Assembly (NCBI RefSeq): GCF_034931005.1
Contig: NZ_JAYGIN010000014.1
Span: 1-64,000 of the forward strand
Source of the DNA: Arcicella sp034931005
GTDB lineage: Bacteria > Bacteroidota > Bacteroidia > Cytophagales > Spirosomataceae
DNA: 64,000 nt
Reading direction: 5' to 3'
Below the pieces are notes generated by a model. It worked only from the letters and a program-made list of their open reading frames with translations. It made no database searches and was not told where the DNA came from. Below, one piece after another: positions 1 through 7,823 of this stretch (positions are counted from its first letter, which is position 1; each line of letters begins with the position of its first letter). Made by a program: the position numbers and the translations under genes.

Positions 1-2
1 AA

Positions 3-1001
3 TTACTCTCCTTCGCTTTTTCCTTTACGTGATTGAAGTAAACCTTTAGAAATCAGTTCGTTATTTTTCCAAGCCTTCTTTTCAGCTTTAAGTTTTAGTT
101 TATCGTCGTCGCTCAACGTTTGTAAATCAGATAAATCTGGACAGCCAGCATCAACCCAAGCCGTGAACCAAAAGTCAGCAACCGTTTTTGAAGCATCCAA
201 CATTCTTTCGTTGACTGTTGTGCCTAATTTCTCTGCATAAGCCTTCGCAAATTCACCCGAATAATTCTTTCTAATGGCTCCAAATCTCTCTGAACGTTTA
301 AATTTTCGTTCTTCCGAAAAGCCTTCAGACGCTTTAATTTCATCTGCCAAAACTTTATCTAACATCAGTTTAGATTCTCTAATTTTCACCCAAATTTCAG
401 CCAAAGGATTTTTGATATATTTAGCTTTGTGAGCTTGATACAAATTATAATTGTCAATATTCATCTCAGGAACGGTACTTTCCCAAAGTGAGTGCAAACC
501 ACGCTGATTAGTCATTTGTCCATCATAATTTATTGTAGTGTGCAAAGGAACATGAGCATCTGCAATATAATGTCCTAAATCTGCCGAATAAAATAAAATG
601 CTGTCTTTCAGTTTGTTACGGAAAGCATTTGTCAATTTTGCTTGCAATTTCATGATTTCCCAAGGTACAGTGCCATATTTACGAAGTGTATCAGCCGTAT
701 ATTTTTGAGATGCCTCTTCCCAAGTACGTGGCATTGTCTCAATAGAATTTTCTCCAAAAATGGGTGCATCAATATCTATAAAATGCTTGGTTGCTTCGCT
801 TGGGTCATCTTTGCGTCTCACATCTGGACGTACCGAATTGTACACGATATAATCAACATTTTTAAAGAAAAAGCCTTGAAGTTTTTTGGGAAGTGAATAA
901 ATCGCAATTTGATGGATGGTTTTGTGTGCTAAAAAACCCCACGACCCACAGGCAAGTAAAACAATGATAGTGGTGAGTTTTAAAAAAGTAGGAATTCTCA
1001 T
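3..1001 (-). CDS. S1/P1-type zinc nuclease or zinc-dependent phospholipase C
   Basis: A secreted hydrolase of 332 residues. An N-terminal hydrophobic signal is followed by Ser20-Trp21-Gly. In this superfamily the mature N-terminal Trp ligates zinc, which fits signal peptidase I cleavage just before Trp21. His26, the segment RPDVRR...HFIDID, the motif LGHYIADAHVPLH and the following GLHSLWE supply the expected set of Asp/His zinc ligands. The family cleaves single-stranded nucleic acids or phosphodiesters outside the cytoplasm. The ligand pattern fixes the fold, but the substrate (nucleic acid or phospholipid) cannot be told from sequence. The gene ends two bases from the left edge of the window, so its downstream context is unseen. 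Confidence 0.8.
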   Translation of the reverse strand: MRIPTFLKLTTIIVLLACGSWGFLAHKTIHQIAIYSLPKKLQGFFFKNVDYIVYNSVRPDVRRKDDPSEATKHFIDIDAPIFGENSIETMPRTWEEASQKYTADTLRKYGTVPWEIMKLQAKLTNAFRNKLKDSILFYSADLGHYIADAHVPLHTTINYDGQMTNQRGLHSLWESTVPEMNIDNYNLYQAHKAKYIKNPLAEIWVKIRESKLMLDKVLADEIKASEGFSEERKFKRSERFGAIRKNYSGEFAKAYAEKLGTTVNERMLDASKTVADFWFTAWVDAGCPDLSDLQTLSDDDKLKLKAEKKAWKNNELISKGLLQSRKGKSEGE

Positions 1002-1080
1002 AAAACAATTAGTTGGTTGTTAATTTAAGGGCATTTCAACTGCCTTTTGTTTGATTATAAAAATGAAAATAAATAAAAAA

Positions 1081-1545
1081 TCAGAGTGATAATTCAAAAT
1101 ATAAAACTTCGTCTAATGGATTATAGACATAGGCATTGGTCGTAACAAAACCCATTGAACGATAGAGTTTTATAGCACTTTCGAGGGTCGTTAAAGTATC
1201 TAATTTCATAGTATTATAACCTGACTCTTTGGCAAAACGAATAAGTTCAACGACTAATTTTCGTCCTAATCCAGTTCCTCTGGTTTGGGGTTTTACGTAC
1301 AAACGTTTCATTTCGCAAACACCTTCTCCTATTGGTTTTAGAGCAATACAGCCCAATACTTCATTATCTTCTTTTGCTAAAATAATACAACCTTGTGGAG
1401 GGTTATAAACTTTATGGAGCGTTTGTAATTCTTGTTCAAAACCTTGAAAACATAAATCAACCTGTAAGAATTCAGCGTACTCAATAAAGACTTTTTTTAC
1501 TTCATTGAGTTCTTCAGGGGAGTATGTTACGTAGTGTAATTGCAT
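1081..1545 (-). CDS. GNAT family N-acetyltransferase
   Basis: A single GNAT domain of about 154 residues. It shows the acetyl-CoA pyrophosphate loop QTRGTGLGRKLV followed by a helix and the C-terminal GYNTMKLDTL/SMGF strand-helix elements. I chose the ATG at 1545 because the protein then begins with the usual beta strand MQLHYVTYSPEEL and has an AT-rich Bacteroidetes-type leader. A longer frame from 1599 adds 18 residues unlike the family. The segment DLCFQGFEQEL is typical of a common subfamily of small acetyltransferases whose acceptor is unknown. It is transcribed divergently from the ferritin-like gene, about 70 bp away. Confidence 0.85.
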   Translation of the reverse strand: MQLHYVTYSPEELNEVKKVFIEYAEFLQVDLCFQGFEQELQTLHKVYNPPQGCIILAKEDNEVLGCIALKPIGEGVCEMKRLYVKPQTRGTGLGRKLVVELIRFAKESGYNTMKLDTLTTLESAIKLYRSMGFVTTNAYVYNPLDEVLYFELSL

Positions 1546-1616
1546 AATTTTAATAATATTTTTGAATAATTCAAGATTAGAAAACGCATTCAAAAACATA
1601 GAATTACTTTTGAGTT

Positions 1617-2228
1617 ATGAATTTACAAGAAATATTCCAAAACATCATCGCAGATGATTCTCTTCATGCTCGATTTTTAAATACACTATCGCTCATGGAA
1701 AATACGGGAGCCAGAAAAATCTCGGCTTCTGAAGATAAAACTAAGGTTTCTTATCTTATTCTAAAACACGCTTCAGAAGAAGCTCGACACGCATTTTATC
1801 TCAAAAAACAAATTCAAAAAGTTGATAAAATTGAAAACTTCCCAACTTACGAAAATGCGTATTTAGTTGCTCCTTTTGCCAGCTATACTTATTTGCATAG
1901 CCTTGATATTCATGTTTGTAGATACTTGAAACAAACATTGAAACTCGCTGGGAATGACCTCAAATATGCGGCATATTTACTGGTTACTTATGCTATTGAA
2001 GTACGGGCGGATGAACTTTATCCAATCTACCAAGATGCATTAGACGAAGTAGGTTCAAAGGTAAATGTAAAGTCAATAATTGTTGAAGAAGAAGGGCATT
2101 TAGCCGAGATGATTTATCAGTTAAAGAACTTCTCGGAAGACTGGCAGAACCATGCAGAAAAAGCTTGTGAAATTGAGAAAAACCTTTTTGATAATTGGAC
2201 GGTTGCTTTAGCTGAAGAGTTGGTTTAG
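1617..2228 (+). CDS. Ferritin-like four-helix protein, function unknown
   Basis: A 203-residue, all-helical soluble protein. Three segments look like diiron carboxylate ligands of the ferritin-like superfamily: HASEEARHAFY in the second helix, YAIEVRADELY further on, and VEEEGHLAEM near the end. This gives two ExxH-type motifs plus extra Glu residues. It has no signal peptide. I recognise the fold but no named family, so a role as oxidase, oxygenase or iron/redox protein is inference. Its TAG stop is followed at once by a copy of the ACAGACT/AGTCTGT palindrome, which may end its transcript ahead of grpE. Confidence 0.6.
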   Translation: MNLQEIFQNIIADDSLHARFLNTLSLMENTGARKISASEDKTKVSYLILKHASEEARHAFYLKKQIQKVDKIENFPTYENAYLVAPFASYTYLHSLDIHVCRYLKQTLKLAGNDLKYAAYLLVTYAIEVRADELYPIYQDALDEVGSKVNVKSIIVEEEGHLAEMIYQLKNFSEDWQNHAEKACEIEKNLFDNWTVALAEELV

Positions 2229-2291
2229 TAACACAGACTTCAGTCTGTAACTAAAAAAAAACATTCAGATACAGACTAAAGTATGTGATAC
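2229..2291. repeat. Palindrome family A, inverted pair after a stop codon
   Basis: Beginning at the base after the TAG stop, TAACACAGACT-TC-AGTCTGT forms a 7-bp hairpin (ACAGACT/AGTCTGT, 2-nt loop). A degenerate copy in the opposite orientation follows at 2270-2291, so the two can also pair with each other. The same unit recurs at 4242, 8602 and in the 33404-33645 array. A transcription-termination role is plausible from position alone. Confidence 0.75.
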
Positions 2292-2320
2292 AAACCTTTT
2301 TACACATATCTGCCAACTAA

Positions 2321-2357
2321 TCTGTAATTTTACAGACTAAATCTGTCAATCTGACAG
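2321..2357 (+). promoter_or_regulatory. Two hairpins in the grpE leader
   Basis: TCTGTAA-TT-TTACAGA (2321-2336) and CTGTCA-ATC-TGACAG (2343-2357) are perfect short hairpins. The second ends 10 nt before the grpE ATG at 2368. They share CTGT/ACAG words with the palindrome just upstream. Leader hairpins this close to a heat-shock gene start could modulate translation, but this is inference. Confidence 0.45.
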
Positions 2358-2367
2358 GAAAACGGAA

Positions 2368-2964
2368 ATGGCAAAACTTTTGAACATATTAGGAAAGTAC
2401 AAAAACAAAGCGAAAAGTGCATTGAAAATGGAAAATAAAGACGAATTATCAGTAGAAGAACAAGTAATCACGCCAGAAACTGACAATGTTTCAGAAGAAA
2501 CACCGATAGAGGCTGAACCAGAGTTATCTGAAGCCGAAAAATTAAAAATAGAAGTAGCTGAATTGAAGGACAAATATTTACGTCTTTATTCAGATTTTGA
2601 TAACTTCCGTAAGCGTACTGCCAAAGAGAAATTAGAGATGATTCAGTCGGCTTCGGAAAAAGTTATTGTAGATATTTTACCTGTCATTGATGATATCGAA
2701 AGAGCAACTGCAAACGCTCAGGAAGGTGAAATATCAGAAGGAGTTCACTTGATTTTTAATAAGTTAAGTAATACGCTTTCATCTAAAGGATTAAAACCAA
2801 TGGATGCCAAAGGCGAAGTTTTCAACGCTGATATACACGAAGCAATTACGCAATTCCCTGCTCCAACTGAGGATGACAAAGGAAAAGTTTTTGATGTTGT
2901 TGAAAAAGGATATTATTTAAACGATAAAGTTATTCGCTTTGCGAAAGTTGTAGTAGCAAATTAG
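2368..2964 (+). CDS. grpE: GrpE nucleotide exchange factor
   Basis: Protein GrpE releases ADP from DnaK in the cytoplasmic Hsp70 cycle. The 198 residues show an acidic, coiled-coil-prone N-terminal part (about 25-60), the long dimer helix (DKYLRLYSDFDNFRKRTAKEK) and the C-terminal GrpE signature around FNADIHEAITQ...GKVFDVVEKGYYLNDKVIRFAKV. A second in-frame ATG at residue 21 is a possible alternative start, since many GrpE proteins begin with a similar acidic segment. dnaJ follows on the same strand after 113 bp. dnaK is not in the window, so grpE-dnaJ is a separate chaperone locus, as is common in this phylum. Confidence 0.96.
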   Translation: MAKLLNILGKYKNKAKSALKMENKDELSVEEQVITPETDNVSEETPIEAEPELSEAEKLKIEVAELKDKYLRLYSDFDNFRKRTAKEKLEMIQSASEKVIVDILPVIDDIERATANAQEGEISEGVHLIFNKLSNTLSSKGLKPMDAKGEVFNADIHEAITQFPAPTEDDKGKVFDVVEKGYYLNDKVIRFAKVVVAN

Positions 2965-3077
2965 ATTATAGAGATTAGATTATAGATTACAGAGAATAGA
3001 TTGTACGGTGAAAGAAAAGAATTTGACTTAATTTTCCTTTATCATCTGTTCTCTATTATCTATTCACTAATAAAATT
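2965..3077. repeat. Word-based imperfect inverted repeat between grpE and dnaJ
   Basis: The 113-bp gap starts with repeats of words such as AGATTA, ATAGATTA and AGAGAATAGA. It ends with their approximate complements TGTTCTCTATTATCTATTCACTAAT, read here as three adjoining words. The arms are imperfect and the middle is AT-rich. It abuts the grpE stop and lies about 10 nt from the dnaJ start. Confidence 0.55.
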
Positions 3078-4241
3078 ATGGCAAAAAGAGATTATTACGA
3101 AGTATTAGAGATTGCAAAATCTGCTTCGGAAGAAGAAATAAAGAAAGCTTATCGCAAGATGGCGATAAAATTTCACCCTGATAAAAACCCAGGAGACAAA
3201 ACAGCGGAAGATAAATTCAAGGAAGCTGCTGAGGCTTATGAGGTTTTGTCTGATGCGAAGAAAAAAGCTCAATACGACCGTTTCGGACACGCTGGTATGG
3301 GCGGAGCCGCAGGTGGTGGTGGCTACGGTGGACAGAGTATGAACATGGATGATATTTTCAGTCAGTTTGGAGATATTTTCGGTGGTGGTGACGGTAGCCC
3401 ATTTGGTAGTTTCTTTGGTGGTGGTGGCGGAGGTCAGCAACAACGCAGACGTAAAGGCTCTGACCTTAGAATTAAACTCAAATTAAATCTTGAGGAAGTT
3501 GCTAACGGTGTTGAGAAAAAAATTAAAGTAAAACGTCATGTTACTTGTAAGTCTTGTAGCGGAAACGGTGCTAAAAACGGTACAGAATTAAGCACTTGCC
3601 AAACTTGTGGTGGTGCGGGACAAGTTCGTAGAGTTCAACAAACCATGTTGGGACAAATGGTGACAACTTCACCGTGTCCGACGTGTAATGGCGAAGGAAA
3701 ACAAATCAAAACTCGTTGTGAGGCTTGTTTTGGCGAAGGTCGTGTATTAGAAGAAGAAATTATCCCAATCAAAATTCCTGCGGGCGTTGCCGACAGTATG
3801 CAGTTGTCGATGTCGGGCAAAGGAAACGTGCCACCACGTGGAGGCGTTGCGGGAGATTTATTGATTGTCATTGAAGAGGAACCAGACGAAGTATTGCACC
3901 GTGACGGTACAAACGTAATTTATGACTTGCACCTGAACTTTGCAGATGCCGCTTTAGGAACAACCGTAGAAGTACCAACAATCGGAGGCAAAGCTCGTAT
4001 TACGATTGAAGCAGGTACACAGGCAGGAAAAATCTTACGTCTGAAAGGAAAAGGAATTAAAGAATTGAACGGCTACGGAGTAGGAGATGAGTTAATTCAC
4101 GTGAATCTGTGGACTCCAAAAAGTTTGACCAAAGAAGAAACTGAAATGTTAGAAAAAATGAGAGATTCAGCGAATTTCCATCCAAAACCTAACAAGAACG
4201 ACAAGAACTTCTTTGAGAAAATGAAAGATTTTTTTAATTAG
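3078..4241 (+). CDS. dnaJ: Chaperone protein DnaJ
   Basis: A type I Hsp40 of 387 residues that stimulates DnaK ATPase and delivers unfolded clients. Its J domain (1-70) carries the catalytic HPD at 33-35. A Gly/Phe-rich linker spans about 72-125. Four zinc-finger repeats of the CxxCxGxG type follow (CKSCSGNG, CQTCGGAG, CPTCNGEG, CEACFGEG), the last with Phe in place of the usual Gly/Asp after its second Cys. The C-terminal client-binding beta domains are complete. It is downstream of grpE and ends in TAG, followed immediately by a palindrome-A copy and a rho-independent terminator. Confidence 0.98.
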   Translation: MAKRDYYEVLEIAKSASEEEIKKAYRKMAIKFHPDKNPGDKTAEDKFKEAAEAYEVLSDAKKKAQYDRFGHAGMGGAAGGGGYGGQSMNMDDIFSQFGDIFGGGDGSPFGSFFGGGGGGQQQRRRKGSDLRIKLKLNLEEVANGVEKKIKVKRHVTCKSCSGNGAKNGTELSTCQTCGGAGQVRRVQQTMLGQMVTTSPCPTCNGEGKQIKTRCEACFGEGRVLEEEIIPIKIPAGVADSMQLSMSGKGNVPPRGGVAGDLLIVIEEEPDEVLHRDGTNVIYDLHLNFADAALGTTVEVPTIGGKARITIEAGTQAGKILRLKGKGIKELNGYGVGDELIHVNLWTPKSLTKEETEMLEKMRDSANFHPKPNKNDKNFFEKMKDFFN

Positions 4242-4265
4242 TAACACAGACTTCAGTCTGTAAAC
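4242..4265. repeat. Palindrome family A copy after dnaJ stop
   Basis: TAACACAGACTTCAGTCTG begins at the base after the dnaJ TAG. It matches the copy after the ferritin-like gene over more than 20 bases, including the TC loop. A conventional terminator follows within 20 bp. Confidence 0.8.
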
Positions 4266-4280
4266 TATAAACAAAATATA

Positions 4281-4316
4281 AAAATCCCTCAAACCAACAT
4301 TTGAGGGATTTTTTAT
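4281..4316 (+). terminator. Rho-independent terminator after dnaJ
   Basis: AAAATCCCTCAAA and TTTGAGGGATTTT pair perfectly around a 6-nt loop, and a T run follows on the plus strand. Confidence 0.88.
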
Positions 4317-4445
4317 GTCTCAATGAAACTTCTTAGCGGTTTTTTCGTTATGTATTTGGAACTTAAAATTCCTAAAAAATATCAAATCATTCATATTGAA
4401 AGAATATTTTTTTTAATATGGCTACAACAAAATCCATTTACAAAA

Positions 4446-4967
4446 ATGAAAAAATTACTTTTATTAACAACGCTTATTTTTTCTGCTTTCATCGGCAACG
4501 CTCAACATGACATGAGCAAAGACGCATCAAAAATGCCTTCACCTCCTGCAAAAGCTACGGCAACTGTTGACGGAGCAACTGTAACGGTGAGTTATCACCA
4601 ACCAGCAGTGAAAGGTCGTAACGTATGGGCAGGTGACCTTGCACCTTTCGGCAAAGTTTGGCGTACAGGAGCAAACGATGCTACAACATTTGAAGTAAGT
4701 AAAGACGTAACCATCAATGGAAAAGCTTTAAAAGCTGGTAAATATGCTCTTTTTACAATTCCTGGAGAAAAAGAATGGACTATCATTTTCAATAAAACAG
4801 TGAAACAATGGGGTGCGTATGGCTATAAAGAAGCTGACGATGCTTTAAGAGTAACCGCAAAACCAGAAGCGAATGAAATGACAGAACGTTTCACTATCAA
4901 AGCTGAAAATTCTGGTGTAGTAACTTTAGCTTGGGATAAAGTGAAAGTTCCTTTTACTGTAAAATAA
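4446..4967 (+). CDS. DUF2911 domain secreted protein
   Basis: A 173-residue exported protein with a signal peptide ending near FIGNAQ and then a DUF2911 domain (about 35-173). Family hallmarks are VTVSYHQPAVKGR, APFGKVWRTGANDAT and the stretch KAGKYALFTIPGEKEWTIIF. The ATG at 4446 is preferred because it gives a clean Lys-Lys signal peptide. Upstream in-frame codons give no sensible N-terminus. DUF2911 proteins are abundant in Bacteroidetes and have no established biochemical role. The gene sits alone between two strong terminators, so it is a monocistronic unit. Confidence 0.85.
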   Translation: MKKLLLLTTLIFSAFIGNAQHDMSKDASKMPSPPAKATATVDGATVTVSYHQPAVKGRNVWAGDLAPFGKVWRTGANDATTFEVSKDVTINGKALKAGKYALFTIPGEKEWTIIFNKTVKQWGAYGYKEADDALRVTAKPEANEMTERFTIKAENSGVVTLAWDKVKVPFTVK

Positions 4968-4994
4968 TTACTTGATTATCAATAAGTATTTACG

Positions 4995-5025
4995 AAATCG
5001 TCTGAATTGTTTCAGACGATTTTTT
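4995..5025 (+). terminator. Rho-independent terminator after the DUF2911 gene
   Basis: AAATCGTCTGAA and TTCAGACGATTT pair over 12 bp around a 4-nt loop, with a T-rich tail. Confidence 0.88.
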
Positions 5026-5211
5026 GTTTTAAAAGCATTTTAAATAATCAGGTTAAAGTTTTATTCATTCTTCAAAAATAGCTAATTTTATGATAAGCAA
5101 TCGTTATAAATCACACGTCATAAACGTTCTTCTAACGAATTGAAATACTAACTACCAAAACGGCATGATTTTAGGACAAATAGTTTTATGATAGTCCTAA
5201 TCTTTATAAAT

Positions 5212-6462
5212 ATGAAAAAACTACTGATTGTAGCTTTTGTAATCCTTACAAATTCTGTTTTTGCACAAACCTTTATGGCACAAACTGACCCGCCAACTTT
5301 AGGGAATGTTTGTCCAGATTTTACCATGTCTGTTATTACTTCCAATGGTAACGAAAAGAATATTTCCCTCAAAGAACTTCGTGGTAAAATTGTCGTAATA
5401 GAATTTTGGGCTACATACTGTTCGCCTTGTATTCCGTCGCTCAAACATTTTGACAAACTACAAGCTCAATTTGGTAATGCCGTTAAATTTGTAGCAGTTT
5501 CAGAAGAAAACCGAGATAAAGTTGATGCTTTTATCGCCAAACGTGGTTTTAAACATATTTCTTTTGCCATGGACTGGGGAAGGAAATTAAATGATATGTT
5601 TTACCACCATTTTATTCCGCATACAGTAGTGATTGACCAAACGGGTGTTGTTCGTGCTTTTACTTCGCCTGATGAAGTTGACCAATTTGTGATTGGCAAA
5701 ATGATAAATCGTGAGCCCGTAGAATTTACGATGAAACATGAATATCAGGAAGCATCTTATTCACAATCGGAAACGTCGTTGAGTACAAAAAGACAATCTG
5801 ATAATGAACCAATTATTGTTCATAAACCTAAAAGTCAAATTTATAAAATAGAGTTTTCAAATTTTAAGGAAGGACGTACTACTGAATTTATTAAAGAATC
5901 CTCTTCTGAATACCGTTTTGTGAATTGTCCAATTTCGTTAATGTATCAAATTTTGTACGACCAAAAAACGAGTAGAGTTATTTTGGATGTAAATGACCCA
6001 AGCAAATATTCTTTTGAACCTCAAAATATGTTTTGTTTGGATTTGAATATTCCTGATTTTATTGGTAAAACCATTCGTGAAGTTGGTGTGCAACAATTGG
6101 AATTACTTTTTCCATTGAAATCAAAAATGGAAATTCGAAATCAAAAAGTGTTTGCCCTTCAAAAGTCTGATTTAATAGGAGCAATTGCCAGTAAAGATAG
6201 CATTGGTATTACTCAAAAGGGTTTGACTATCAGAGACTTAATGAACTATTTTGAAAGCAATCCTCAACTGGTGGATAATTTGTCAGTAATCAACGAATCT
6301 GGACTTGATGATGCGACAGTGATTGATTTAGATTGGTTTCAAAATTATCCTGACTCTATTGAAAACCGCCTGCGAACTCTTGGGCTACATGGAGAAGTAA
6401 AAATGGTAGATATTCCTTGTTTAATACTTTATGAACAGCAATTAGTGAGTAAGAATGAGTAA
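5212..6462 (+). CDS. TlpA-like thioredoxin-domain protein with C-terminal extension
   Basis: An exported 416-residue protein. The start at 5212 yields a signal peptide ending at VFAQ. Residues about 30-165 form an AhpC/TSA-thioredoxin domain of the TlpA/ResA type with the redox motif WATYCSPC and the cis-Pro segment HFIPHTVVID. These proteins reduce disulfides in the periplasm. The remaining 250 residues are unlike thioredoxin. They resemble long C-terminal parts seen on some Bacteroidetes thiol oxidoreductases and may hold a DUF3738-like region, but I cannot confirm that. The short hairpin AGGAC...GTCCT at 5172-5197 precedes the start. Confidence 0.75.
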   Translation: MKKLLIVAFVILTNSVFAQTFMAQTDPPTLGNVCPDFTMSVITSNGNEKNISLKELRGKIVVIEFWATYCSPCIPSLKHFDKLQAQFGNAVKFVAVSEENRDKVDAFIAKRGFKHISFAMDWGRKLNDMFYHHFIPHTVVIDQTGVVRAFTSPDEVDQFVIGKMINREPVEFTMKHEYQEASYSQSETSLSTKRQSDNEPIIVHKPKSQIYKIEFSNFKEGRTTEFIKESSSEYRFVNCPISLMYQILYDQKTSRVILDVNDPSKYSFEPQNMFCLDLNIPDFIGKTIREVGVQQLELLFPLKSKMEIRNQKVFALQKSDLIGAIASKDSIGITQKGLTIRDLMNYFESNPQLVDNLSVINESGLDDATVIDLDWFQNYPDSIENRLRTLGLHGEVKMVDIPCLILYEQQLVSKNE

Positions 6463-6607
6463 AATCTTGGAATAATGAGCTTTCTCAATTGTTGTTTTAA
6501 GTGAAAAATGTAGAAATTTAAACTCAAAAACTTTAAACTCAGAAACTCTTGCAAATAATTGATTGCGGTTTCTTATCTTTACCACAATAATCAATTTTAA
6601 GTTTAAT

Positions 6608-6976
6608 ATGAAAAAAGTCTTAATTGCCGAAGATAGCTCAGTTATCCAAAACCTTGCTAAAAAAATATTGGAGTTCCAAAATTTTGAGATTCATTCTGTC
6701 AAGAACGGTCAACAAGTTTTAGATGCTCTTGATAAAGAGGATTTTGATATTCTTTTGCTTGACATCAATATGCCTGTAATGGACGGAATGGAGTGTGCGA
6801 AAACAGTACGTAATTTGAAAGATGAGAAAAAAGCAAAATTACCAATGATTGCTATTACTGGTAATGCTCGTAACTATTCTATGGAAGATTTCAAAGAAGC
6901 TGGTTTCGATGATATGTTAGCAAAACCTCTCAACTTTGATGCTCTTGTAGCACAAGTAAAAGCTTTAACTGAATAA
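6608..6976 (+). CDS. Single-domain response regulator (CheY-like)
   Basis: A stand-alone receiver of 122 residues with the acidic pocket Glu8-Asp9, phospho-acceptor Asp52 (LLLDINMPVMDG), switch Thr84 (AITGNA) and Lys106 (LAKPLN). It has no output domain, so it must act through protein contact or as a phosphorelay intermediate. The start at 6608 removes an upstream extension that disrupts the first receiver strand. No kinase is adjacent. The large hybrid kinase at 21.7-25.2 kb, which has its own Hpt domain, is one possible partner in this window, but that is speculation. Confidence 0.9.
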   Translation: MKKVLIAEDSSVIQNLAKKILEFQNFEIHSVKNGQQVLDALDKEDFDILLLDINMPVMDGMECAKTVRNLKDEKKAKLPMIAITGNARNYSMEDFKEAGFDDMLAKPLNFDALVAQVKALTE

Positions 6977-7058
6977 TTTTTAGGTGTTTGGTTTTAGGTT
7001 TTAGGGAATAGTAATTTACTCATCTCTAATGCCTAAAGCCCAACCCCTAACCCCTATT
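6977..7058. repeat. Word-based inverted repeat before the PhnP-like gene
   Basis: The words TAGGTGTTTGGTTTTAGG at the left are mirrored by CCTAAAGCCCAACCCCTAAC at the right. The right arm runs up to the ATG at 7059. The arms are imperfect (TTAGGG-like and CCCTAA-like words) and enclose GAATAGTAATTTACTC. It fills the whole gap between the two genes. Confidence 0.55.
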
Positions 7059-7823
7059 ATGCAAATCACCTTCTTAGGCACTGGTACATCGCAGGGCGTT
7101 CCCGTAATTGCCTGCGGATGCGAGGTTTGCCAATCCCTTGATTTTCGAGATAAAAGACTTCGAGTTTCCATTCATATTGAGGTAGATGGAAAGAGATTTG
7201 TCGTTGATACTGGTCCAGACTTTCGTCAACAAATGCTTCGTGAAAGGGTCAATAATCTGGATGCTATTCTGTTTACGCATGAACACAAAGACCATACCGC
7301 TGGACTTGATGATGTAAGAGCGTATAATTTTTTTCAGAAACGTGATATGCCTATTTACGCAAGAAAACACGTTTTAGAGCAAATTAAGCAAGAATTTCAT
7401 TACGCATTCACCGAAATTAAATATCCTGGAACTCCCCAAATTACGCTTAATGAAATTATTAATGAGCCATTTCAAGTAGAAGGAGTAACCTTTACGCCTA
7501 TTGAAGTGATGCACATGAAATTGCCAGTATTTGGTTTTCGTGTACATGATTTTGCGTATGTTACCGATGTGAATTTTATCTCTGAAATTGAGATGAAAAA
7601 GCTCGAAGGGTGCAAAGTAATTGTGATGGGAGCATTAAGAAAAGAGAAACATCTTTCTCATTATACTTTGGCAGAAGCGGTGGAAGTTTTAGAAAAAATT
7701 GCTCCTGAACAAGCCTATCTTACTCATATTAGCCACCAAATGGGACTTCATCGAGAGGTAGAACAAGAGTTGCCTGCGTTCATTAAATTAGCTTATGATG
7801 GCTTGGTTTTGAAGTTAGACTAA
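7059..7823 (+). CDS. Metallo-beta-lactamase fold hydrolase, PhnP/RNase Z-like
   Basis: A 254-residue cytoplasmic metallohydrolase. The N-terminal FLGTGTSQGVP is the PhnP/lipoate-type variant of this fold. The zinc motif HEHKDH lies at 74-79, further ligands are probably His near MHMKLPVFG and Asp in VTDVNF, and the final His is in HISHQMG. Cys residues near 19-24 match the extra metal site of PhnP-like enzymes. Bacterial relatives are cyclic phosphodiesterases, but no phosphonate genes are nearby, so the substrate is unknown. The stop codon overlaps the stop of the convergent DUF2490 gene. Confidence 0.8.
   Translation: MQITFLGTGTSQGVPVIACGCEVCQSLDFRDKRLRVSIHIEVDGKRFVVDTGPDFRQQMLRERVNNLDAILFTHEHKDHTAGLDDVRAYNFFQKRDMPIYARKHVLEQIKQEFHYAFTEIKYPGTPQITLNEIINEPFQVEGVTFTPIEVMHMKLPVFGFRVHDFAYVTDVNFISEIEMKKLEGCKVIVMGALRKEKHLSHYTLAEAVEVLEKIAPEQAYLTHISHQMGLHREVEQELPAFIKLAYDGLVLKLD

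Noticed and set aside
3..1001. Lipoprotein call for the S1/P1-like nuclease (LLAC at residues 15-18)
   Set aside because: The family needs Trp as mature N-terminal residue, and Trp21 fits signal peptidase I cleavage after Ser20. A Cys18 lipoprotein would mask the metal ligand.
6549..6581. Promoter for the response regulator (TTG, TATCTTTA)
   Set aside because: The spacer is 22 bp and the -7 box lacks its final G, so the match is too weak to list.
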